Shown piece after piece: positions 1 to 5,674 of a stretch of 5,674 nucleotides of DNA. Under the pieces are notes generated by a model. That model did not search any database. It was not told where the DNA came from and was given only the letters and a program-made list of their open reading frames with translations. Origin of the DNA: Armatimonadota bacterium (GTDB lineage Bacteria > Sysuimicrobiota > Sysuimicrobiia > Sysuimicrobiales > Humicultoraceae). The DNA lies in NCBI GenBank assembly GCA_016198805.1, contig JACQHU010000195.1, forward strand, positions 1 through 5,674, given 5' to 3'. Both the position numbers and the translations under genes were made by a program. Within the stretch, counting starts at the first letter, position 1. The number at the start of each line of letters is the position of its first letter.

Positions 1-2450
1 CCCCCCATGAGTGCCTCCAGAGCGGGGTCACGCCAGGCGGCCTGGGGCTCAGGGAAGTCGCACAGGTGCACGCTCTCGGGCGCGTCGGATTCGACGCTGC
101 GCACGAGGTTCTGGTAGATGGCCTCGGTCACAAATGGCACCACCGGGGCCAGGGCGACGACCAGCGTGCGGAGGACGGTGTAGAGCGTGAAGTACGCCGC
201 CCGCTTGTCGGCGTCGTCCTCGCTCTTCCAGAAGCGCCGGCGGCTGCGGCGCACATACCAGGTCGAGAGATCCTCGATGAAGGTCTCGGCCGGGCGGACG
301 GCCCCGGCAGAGTCGTAGTCGTCCAGGCGGTCGCGCAGGGTCGCGGCCAGGCCGGCCAGGCGCGACAGGATCCAGCGATCCAGCAGCCGCAGCGGCGGCG
401 GCGACCCCAGGAGCGCCGCAAAGTCCAGGCGCTCCAGTGACGCGTACGTCACGAAGAACGCGTAGACGTTCCACCAGGGGAGGATCACGCGCCGGCGGGT
501 GTCGTCAGCGGGCCCGTAGCCGAAGTTGATATTCGCCGCCGGGTTCTGGGTGGCAAACATCCACCGCGCCACGTCGGCACCGATGCGGTCAGCCCCCTCC
601 TCGAACTCGATGGCGTTGCCCCACGACTTGTGCATCTCGCGCCCTTGCTCGTCGCGGATCATCGCGTGCCCCAGGCACACTTCGAAGGGCGGCCGGTTCT
701 CCAGCACCGTGCTCATGACCAGCAGGGAGTAGAACCAGTTACGGTACTGGCCGGGGAAGGCTTCCGTGATGAAGTGCGCCGGGAACCACTCGCGCCAGTA
801 GCGGCGGTCGTCAAGGTAGGAGATTTTGCCCGTGGCGCGATCGACCAGCGTCGAGAAGGGTACGATGCCGGCGTCCAGCCAGGGGTTGCCGACGTCGGGG
901 ATCCGCGAGACCGTCGCGCCGCAGCCCGTGCAACGGATCTTCACGGCGTCGATCCAGGGCCGGTGGGGCGAGTGGCCCTCGAACTCCTCCCACCCGGAGG
1001 TGGCGCGCTCGCGCAGTTCCTCCTTCGACCCGATCACTTCAAACTGCCCGCATTCCTGGCACTCGTAGATCGGCAGCGCCAGGCCCCAATAGCGCTTCTT
1101 GCTGATCATCCAGGCATGCATGTTGCGCAGCCAGTCCAGCTCGCGGTCCAGCCCAAACTCAGGAATCCAGCGGATCTGCCGGGTCACGTCCATCATCGCC
1201 TGCCGGATGGGATCCATGGCGATAAACCATTCGTCCACCACCCGGAAGACCAGTTCGCTGTCGCAGCGCCAGCAGACCGGATAGCGGTGCGTGTAGGGCT
1301 CGCTCTTGTAGAGCAGCCCTTTCTCGCGCAACCGCGCTTCGATGGGCCCGGCGACCTCGGCCACCGACCGGCCTTCGAACTCCCCATACCCCGCCACGAA
1401 AACGCCGAACTCGTCCAGCGGCGCCAGCACCGCCAGCCCGAACGCCTTGCCCAGCGCAAAGTCCTCGGCACCGGCGCCTGGCGCGATATGTACGATGCCG
1501 GTCCCTTCCTCGGCGCTGACATCTTTCCAGGGGATCACGCGGTGGTCCACGCCCTCCTGCGCCGGCAGGTCATCGAACGGCCCTTGGTAGCGGCGGCCGA
1601 CCAGGGCGGCCCCGGGCAGAGTGTCCAGGACGGTATAGCGCCCGACCAGGATGCCCAGCGTGGGCTCGCACAGGTAGAATTCCTCCTCGCTCTGCCGGAC
1701 ACGCACGTAGGTCAGGTCCGGGTGCACCGCGGCGGCCACGTTGCTGGTGAGCGTCCAGGGCGTGGTGGTCCAGATCAGGAGCGAGCGGCCGGGTTCCTCG
1801 ATCAGCGGGAATCGCACCACCAGGCCCGGGTGGGTCAGCTCGCGGTATCCCTCGGTCACGATCTCGTGCTCCGAGATCCCGGTGCCGCAGCGCGGGCACC
1901 AGGGCATGGAGTCATGGCCCTTGTAGATCATGCCCCGCTCCCAGCAGCGCTTCAGGACGTGCCAGATCATGTAGTTGTTGTCATCGGACATGGTGTGATA
2001 CGAGTGGTCCCAGTCCATCCAGTAGCCCAGGCGGAGCGACTGCTGGCTGATCAGGTCGGCGAAGCGCAGGACCCTGGCCCGGCAACGCTCGACAAACGGC
2101 GCGATACCATAGCCCTCGATGTCGCGCTTGCTCTTGAAGCCCAGCTCGCGCTCGACCTCCACTTCGACCCACAGGCCCTGGCCGTCGAAGCCGTTCTGGT
2201 ACCGCTGGCGGAAGCCCCGCATCGTCCGGTACCGCTGGAAGAGATCCTTGTAGGTGCGGCCCCACGCGTGGTGGATGCCCATGGGATTGTTGGCCGTGAT
2301 GGGCCCGTCCAGAAAGGCGAACCGCTGGGGGGACGTTTCGTTGCGGCGCAGGTACCGCGCCAGGATGCCGCGGTCGCGCCACCACTCCAGGATCTCCCGC
2401 TCCAGCGCGGGGAATTCGACCTTCGTCAGCACCGGGCGAAACTGACCCAT
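1..2450 (-). CDS. ileS: Isoleucyl-tRNA synthetase with swapped HIGH motif (C-terminus cut by window edge)
   Basis: This cytoplasmic class I aminoacyl-tRNA synthetase charges tRNA-Ile with isoleucine using ATP. About 816 residues are visible; the family is usually about 1,000-1,060, so the C-terminal fifth lies beyond the left edge. In order: the nucleotide-binding signature GIHH at residues 58-61, in gapless register with HIGH after DGP (48-50); CPRC (185-188); the CP1 editing domain with WTTTPWT (227-233) and the APGAGAED segment whose Asp330 matches the editing-site aspartate; CWRC (393-396); a zinc-knuckle pair C464/C467 and C507/C510 like that of archaeal or IleRS2-type enzymes; WLDAG where WFDSG is usual; EMHKS (605-609) as KMSKS; and an anticodon-binding helical domain with RRSRRRFWKS (734-743). 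The frame is open throughout. The ATG at 2450 follows AAGGGAG and fits the family N-terminus. The T-box leader with an isoleucine codon supports Ile rather than Val specificity. The motifs mark it as a divergent type. Confidence 0.93.
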   Translation of the reverse strand, partial: MGQFRPVLTKVEFPALEREILEWWRDRGILARYLRRNETSPQRFAFLDGPITANNPMGIHHAWGRTYKDLFQRYRTMRGFRQRYQNGFDGQGLWVEVEVERELGFKSKRDIEGYGIAPFVERCRARVLRFADLISQQSLRLGYWMDWDHSYHTMSDDNNYMIWHVLKRCWERGMIYKGHDSMPWCPRCGTGISEHEIVTEGYRELTHPGLVVRFPLIEEPGRSLLIWTTTPWTLTSNVAAAVHPDLTYVRVRQSEEEFYLCEPTLGILVGRYTVLDTLPGAALVGRRYQGPFDDLPAQEGVDHRVIPWKDVSAEEGTGIVHIAPGAGAEDFALGKAFGLAVLAPLDEFGVFVAGYGEFEGRSVAEVAGPIEARLREKGLLYKSEPYTHRYPVCWRCDSELVFRVVDEWFIAMDPIRQAMMDVTRQIRWIPEFGLDRELDWLRNMHAWMISKKRYWGLALPIYECQECGQFEVIGSKEELRERATSGWEEFEGHSPHRPWIDAVKIRCTGCGATVSRIPDVGNPWLDAGIVPFSTLVDRATGKISYLDDRRYWREWFPAHFITEAFPGQYRNWFYSLLVMSTVLENRPPFEVCLGHAMIRDEQGREMHKSWGNAIEFEEGADRIGADVARWMFATQNPAANINFGYGPADDTRRRVILPWWNVYAFFVTYASLERLDFAALLGSPPPLRLLDRWILSRLAGLAATLRDRLDDYDSAGAVRPAETFIEDLSTWYVRRSRRRFWKSEDDADKRAAYFTLYTVLRTLVVALAPVVPFVTEAIYQNLVRSVESDAPESVHLCDFPEPQAAWRDPALEALMG

Positions 2451-2453
2451 GGT

Positions 2454-2470
2454 CTCCCTTCCCTCTCCCT
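2454..2470 (-). promoter_or_regulatory. Purine-rich ribosome binding region of ileS
   Basis: Read on the minus strand, an unbroken purine run AGGGAGAGGGAAGGGAG ends three bases before the ATG at 2450. It offers two Shine-Dalgarno-like cores, of which AAGGGAG is the nearer. It fixes the ileS start and lies outside the T-box terminator helix, so it is not obviously sequestered. This favours transcriptional over translational control by the leader. Confidence 0.6.
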
Positions 2471-2503
2471 GGGGCCGTGCTGCTGATCTCCGTGCTCCCC
2501 GCT

Positions 2504-2544
2504 GACACGACAACATCCCGTGCCCTCCGATCAGGGACGGGATG
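2504..2544 (-). terminator. T-box-controlled intrinsic terminator of the ileS leader
   Basis: On the minus strand, CATCCCGT (2544-2537) pairs perfectly with ACGGGATG (2521-2514), and CCCT (2536-2533) pairs with AGGG (2526-2523) across a single bulged C and a six-base loop. This gives about 12 GC-rich base pairs. The following bases, TTGTCGTGTC (2513-2504), hold only five T residues in ten, a poor U-tract. The 5' arm is the same segment that closes the antiterminator, so the two structures exclude each other, as expected for a T-box attenuator. The weak U-tract may mean leaky or factor-assisted termination. Confidence 0.8.
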
Positions 2545-2776
2545 CTCCCGCGGTACCACCCTGGTTCCGCCAGGCGGCGTAGAGCGGCCCGGCGGCTCTC
2601 CGGCTCCCGATCACGGGGGAGCGGCCAGCGGTGCCTACACGGGGGCACCCGAAGGGTCCCCGCTCGGGCCGCGGCTCGGGGGTGATGGGCTGTCGGCGGC
2701 GACGCCACCGGCTTGCACTCCGTTCCGGCTCGCTAGGGCGGGGGCCGCCGCGCCGTCCCCGTCATCGCCAAACGTG
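2514..2776 (-). promoter_or_regulatory. T-box riboswitch leader, tRNA-Ile specific, upstream of ileS
   Basis: The leader senses the charging state of tRNA-Ile. The T-box element AGGGTGGTACCGCGG lies at 2562-2548. The antiterminator forms from AGGG (2562-2559) with CCCT (2536-2533) and GCGGGA (2551-2546) with TCCCGT (2542-2537), leaving the seven-base bulge TGGTACC. Its TGGT can pair with an ACCA tRNA 3' end. Stem I folds by hand: lower helix 2761-2757/2681-2677 beside a GATGA K-turn-like bulge, a specifier loop with ATC followed by A at 2686-2683, helices 2749-2744/2700-2695 and 2740-2737/2706-2703, the AG-bulge-like CTAGCGA (2736-2730), and helix 2728-2725/2711-2708 capped by a loop containing GGAGTGCAAG. 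Stem II-like (2661-2642) and Stem III-like (2599-2581) hairpins follow. Specifier choice rests on comparison with the known glyQS architecture; the 5' end is approximate. Confidence 0.93.
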
Positions 2777-2781
2777 GCGGT

Positions 2782-2811
2782 AGTGTAGCATGCGATGAGG
2801 ACCGGCGTCCA
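2782..2811 (-). promoter_or_regulatory. Probable sigma-70-type promoter of the T-box-ileS transcript
   Basis: On the minus strand, TGGACG (2811-2806; four of six matches to TTGACA) and TACACT (2787-2782; four of six matches to TATAAT) are 18 bases apart. An extended -10 TG precedes the hexamer (TGCTACACT). Transcription would start near 2776, just before the first Stem I strand, which is where a T-box transcript should begin. The -35 element sits inside a short inverted repeat. The assignment rests on position and partial consensus only. Confidence 0.5.
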
Positions 2812-2827
2812 GCCGGTGTCATGCGAT
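2789..2827. repeat. Direct repeat CATGCGAT flanking an inverted repeat in the divergent promoter region
   Basis: CATGCGAT occurs at 2789-2796 and again at 2820-2827, starts 31 bp apart, close to three helical turns. Between them is the perfect inverted repeat ACCGGC (2801-2806) / GCCGGT (2812-2817) with a five-base spacer. The left copy touches the extended -10 of the putative ileS promoter and the inverted repeat covers its -35. This could be an operator, but short repeats like these can arise by chance in GC-rich DNA. From here to the glycosyltransferase start at 2926 I see no convincing plus-strand promoter. Confidence 0.3.
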
Positions 2828-2925
2828 CTGCCGGAGACCGGTCATTCGGGTTTCGGGCTGGCAGGGGGGGCGACCGTCGCAGCGAACAGACCCTGTAGAC
2901 CGACGGGGGAGCACTGGGGGACCTC

Positions 2926-3912
2926 GTGAAGGTCTGCGTCTACCTCGAGTTCGACCGGGAGTCTGCCTGGAGCAGCGGGATCCGCCAGGCCTGCGAGAAC
3001 CAGGTGCGGGCCCTGCGGCAGGCCGGCGTGACGGTGACCACCGATCCCGCCGAGCCGTTCGATATTCTCCACCTGCACCGGATCGGACCGCGCTCCCTCT
3101 ATCTGGCCGAAAAGTTCAGCAGCCGCAATCCGGTCATCATCTCGGCCCACACGACCGCCGAAGACTTCGCCAACACGTTCGTGATGAGCGACTCCCTCGC
3201 GCCGTATGTCGGTCGTGCGCTCACGTACTTCTACAACAAGGCCGACGTGGTGATCGTGCCGACGGCCTACACCAGGCGCGTGCTGCAGCGGTCCGGGGTA
3301 ACCCGCCCGATCGAGGTCGTCAGCAACGGCGTGGATCTGAAACGGTTCCAGTCGCTGCAGCGTGCCCGGTCGCTGGCGCGGGGCCGGCACCTGCTACGCG
3401 GGGTCGTTGCCTTCGCGGTGGGGCTGGTGCTCATGCGGAAGGGCGTCGACCTGTTCTGCGAGGTGGCGCGACGGCTCCCGCACCTGACGTTCGTCTGGTT
3501 CGGCCGCTTGCCCGCCGCCGTGAAGCGCGAGACGCGTCGCATCATCGAGGATGCCCCGCCGAACGTGCGATTCCCCGGGTATGTCGAGAATGTCACCGAG
3601 GCGTATGCGGCCGGCGATATCTTCTTCTTCCCCAGCGCCGTCGAGAACGAGGGCATCGCGGTGCTGGAGGCCGCCGCCGCGGGCCGGCCGCTGGTGCTGC
3701 GGGACGTCGAGTGCTTCACGGGACGATTTGTCGACGACAAGAACTGCCTGCTCGGCGCCGACGTCGATGAGTTCAGCCGGATCCTTGGGACGCTGGCCGC
3801 TTCACCGGAACTGCGGGAACGCCTGGGCCACCAGGCCCGCCGGTTCGCTGAGGCGCACTCCCTCGAACGGGTGGGCGGCCGGCTCCGAGAGGTCTACGCC
3901 CGGCTGGCCTGA
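2926..3912 (+). CDS. GT4-family (GT-B) glycosyltransferase, possibly glycolipid-forming
   Basis: This 328-residue protein fits a retaining GT-B glycosyltransferase that moves a sugar from a nucleotide donor to a lipid or glycan acceptor at the cytoplasmic membrane face. The N-terminal domain (1 to ~145) has SGIRQA (17-22), LHLHRIGPRS (48-57), SAHTTAEDF (73-81) and the hinge segment VVSNGVD (131-137). The C-terminal domain has the donor-site loop GLVLMRKGVD (166-175), RFPGYV (215-220) and the EX7E motif Glu240/Glu248 in ENEGIAVLE. The N-terminal pattern recalls Gram-positive glycolipid glycosyltransferases of the CpoA/LafB type; that likeness is from memory and the acceptor is inferred. No signal peptide or clear membrane helix is seen; basic stretches (139-157, 200-206) could aid membrane binding. 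GTG is chosen because GGGGGA (2916-2921) precedes it and the Rossmann strand begins at once. It is divergent from ileS. Confidence 0.88.
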   Translation: MKVCVYLEFDRESAWSSGIRQACENQVRALRQAGVTVTTDPAEPFDILHLHRIGPRSLYLAEKFSSRNPVIISAHTTAEDFANTFVMSDSLAPYVGRALTYFYNKADVVIVPTAYTRRVLQRSGVTRPIEVVSNGVDLKRFQSLQRARSLARGRHLLRGVVAFAVGLVLMRKGVDLFCEVARRLPHLTFVWFGRLPAAVKRETRRIIEDAPPNVRFPGYVENVTEAYAAGDIFFFPSAVENEGIAVLEAAAAGRPLVLRDVECFTGRFVDDKNCLLGADVDEFSRILGTLAASPELRERLGHQARRFAEAHSLERVGGRLREVYARLA

Positions 3913-3948
3913 GATCAGCCATGCCTTCCAGCCCCGCGCGCATGACGG

Positions 3949-5286
3949 TCAATGAGGCCCGACCCCCTCGTGCGCCGTCTTGCGCCAGTCCCGGGCCCCG
4001 GTGACGGTGCCGTAGACGTATCGGCGGATCGCCATCGGGACGATGACCAGCGTGTGAAACGAGTACAACGTCCAGCGGGCGAACACCCCGGCCAGGCGGA
4101 TGGGGTGGAAGCCCACCTCTCCGGTCATCCCGACCAGCACGCCCGCCGTCAGGAGGGCCGAGGCGATCGCCATGACCGACGCCGGGAGCTGGATGTAGAC
4201 CACGGCTTCCAGGAGCATGCCGATCACCGCGTACAGATATCCGGTCAGCACCGCGAGCACGCTCAGGAGTGATCCCGACAGGAAGAAGAGCGTGTCGATC
4301 CGGCGTAAGAGTGGGAGTCGGCTGCGCAGGATCTGGGGCAGGTACTCGCCCAGACAGAGCAGGGCGCCTTCGAACCAGCGCTCCCGCTGCCGGAGCAGAT
4401 CACGCAGTTGCACCACTGCCTCCTCGCCGATCTGGGCCTCGTAGCAATAGCGGATCTCCCACCCGCCCAGGTGCAGCCGGACGCTGAGGTCGATGTCCTC
4501 CGTCAGGGCCTCGGGGTTCCAGCCGCCGACTGCTTCCAGCGCGGCCCGCTTGACAATCAGGCCGTTGCCGGCCAGGCAGACGAACCCGCCCACCGCCTGG
4601 CGTGCCCGCTGCATCAGGGTCTGGAAGATGCGGTACTCGTCATCCTGGAATCGGGTCAACCGGTTTCGCGAGGCGTTGTAGACCAACCGGCGGCCCTGGA
4701 CCGCGCCGACGCGCGGGTCGGCCAGATGAGGCACCATGCGCGCCATGACGTCCGGATCGAGCCTGACGTCCGCGTCGAAGACGGCGATCAGGTCGCCCCG
4801 GCTCGCCGCCACGCCGACCTGCAGGGCCGCGGCTTTGCCGATGCTCCCCGCCGGCGTCGAGACCACGACCAGGGGGCCCTCAGCCTCCAGCCGTTCCAGC
4901 ACGTCGCGGGTGCCGTCGGTGGAGCCGTCGTCGACGACGATGACCTCGACGCCCCCCTCGTAGTGCTGCGCCCAGGCCGAACGCACCGCACCGTCGATGA
5001 CCCGGACCTCGTCTTTCGCCGGGATGATAATGCTGACCAGTGGTGGCTGCGCCCATCGCCCAGGCGTCGGCCGGCGGTGCAGGACGCCGGACACCAGCAG
5101 CGCCCCACCAATCGCCCCGAGGACAAGGAAGACGTCCTGCAGCCACACCAGGTTGACGACGTAGTAGCGGAACCACAGCACATCGCGGTAGGTGATGCTC
5201 TGCACCACGGCCCCAACCCAGAGCAGGGCCAGCGCAGCCAGCACCAGATGCCGCATCGCCCGAGCACGCGCCGCCGGGGCTGCCAT
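3949..5286 (-). CDS. Membrane GT2 glycosyltransferase, processive (PgaC/NodC/BcsA-like)
   Basis: This 445-residue inner-membrane protein has the layout of processive polysaccharide synthases. Two N-terminal membrane segments (about 12-30 and 48-69) precede a cytoplasmic GT-A domain, followed by about four hydrophobic segments (about 331-350, 352-368, 371-388, 401-420). Catalytic signatures are complete: VVDDGSTDGT (117-126) and DAD (171-173) for nucleotide-sugar and metal binding, TED (262-264) with the presumed base Asp264, QRERW (300-304) as the QxxRW motif, and a C-terminal WRKTAH (434-439) like the gating-loop region of this family. Size and topology are nearer PgaC/NodC than BcsA; there is no PilZ domain. 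The sugar and product are unknown. The ATG at 5286 is chosen because it lies one base after the mtnA stop (TGAGATG), suggesting translational coupling; no good Shine-Dalgarno is seen. Alternatives are ATGs at 5256, or 5313 and 5361 inside mtnA. Confidence 0.88.
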   Translation of the reverse strand: MAAPAARARAMRHLVLAALALLWVGAVVQSITYRDVLWFRYYVVNLVWLQDVFLVLGAIGGALLVSGVLHRRPTPGRWAQPPLVSIIIPAKDEVRVIDGAVRSAWAQHYEGGVEVIVVDDGSTDGTRDVLERLEAEGPLVVVSTPAGSIGKAAALQVGVAASRGDLIAVFDADVRLDPDVMARMVPHLADPRVGAVQGRRLVYNASRNRLTRFQDDEYRIFQTLMQRARQAVGGFVCLAGNGLIVKRAALEAVGGWNPEALTEDIDLSVRLHLGGWEIRYCYEAQIGEEAVVQLRDLLRQRERWFEGALLCLGEYLPQILRSRLPLLRRIDTLFFLSGSLLSVLAVLTGYLYAVIGMLLEAVVYIQLPASVMAIASALLTAGVLVGMTGEVGFHPIRLAGVFARWTLYSFHTLVIVPMAIRRYVYGTVTGARDWRKTAHEGVGPH

Positions 5287-5287
5287 C

Positions 5288-5674
<387 letters not shown>

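Noticed and set aside
2268..2279. GIHH as a sign that the synthetase is a decayed pseudogene
   Set aside because: The frame is open for at least 816 codons, the editing-site residues, zinc cysteines and second KMSKS lysine are intact, and the gene has an intact T-box leader and ribosome binding site.
630..2486. Long plus-strand open frame of about 618 codons opposite ileS
   Set aside because: It is antisense to a clearly recognisable synthetase, lacks any family motif, is rich in Pro, Ala, Arg, Asp and His typical of the mirror frame of GC-rich genes, and runs into the T-box leader region.
2477..2788. Plus-strand open frame of about 103 codons across the leader region
   Set aside because: The segment is explained by the T-box structure on the minus strand, and the predicted peptide has no recognisable domain.
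2842..3390. Minus-strand open frame of about 182 codons opposite the GT4 gene
   Set aside because: The plus-strand frame has GT4 motifs in correct order, while the minus-strand product is a mirror-frame artefact with no motif.
3913..3948. Possible bidirectional terminator between the converging GT4 and GT2 genes
   Set aside because: The 36-bp gap contains a short GC-rich GCGCGC run but no stem of useful length and no T-tract on either strand.

Overview
The window is GC-rich, compact bacterial DNA holding four protein genes, two of them cut by the window edges, and one well-formed T-box leader. A T-box-controlled ileS points to a Gram-positive or related lineage (Bacillota, Actinomycetota, Chloroflexota or a high-GC neighbour phylum). 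The sequence alone does not allow a finer placement.

Layout: from the left edge to 2450, on the minus strand, lies the N-terminal ~816 residues of an isoleucyl-tRNA synthetase. Its leader, at about 2504-2776 on the minus strand, can be folded by hand into a class-I-type T-box: Stem I with an AUC (Ile) specifier, a downstream hairpin, the conserved T-box element, and mutually exclusive antiterminator and terminator helices. A plausible sigma-70-type promoter lies just upstream (2782-2811). A divergent plus-strand gene (2926-3912) encodes a GT-B, GT4-type glycosyltransferase resembling Gram-positive glycolipid glycosyltransferases. Converging on it with a 36-bp gap is a minus-strand membrane-bound GT2 processive-type glycosyltransferase (3949-5286). 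The GT2 start lies one base past the stop of the right-edge gene, the C-terminal part of mtnA (methylthioribose-1-phosphate isomerase, methionine salvage), which suggests translational coupling.

How the genes work together: when isoleucine is scarce, uncharged tRNA-Ile should bind the T-box and allow ileS read-through. The two glycosyltransferases probably build envelope glycolipid or polysaccharide, but they are on opposite strands and no shared pathway is proven. mtnA-GT2 looks like one transcription unit with no obvious metabolic link.

The most notable observation is in the synthetase. Its class I signature HIGH reads GIHH (first and third positions exchanged), its KMSKS loop reads EMHKS, and the usual WFDSG-type segment reads WLDAG. 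The GxHH exchange is known from mupirocin hyper-resistant IleRS2 enzymes, so this T-box-regulated ileS may be intrinsically mupirocin-insensitive. I saw no undescribed multi-gene system, CRISPR array, mobile element or RNA gene other than the leader.
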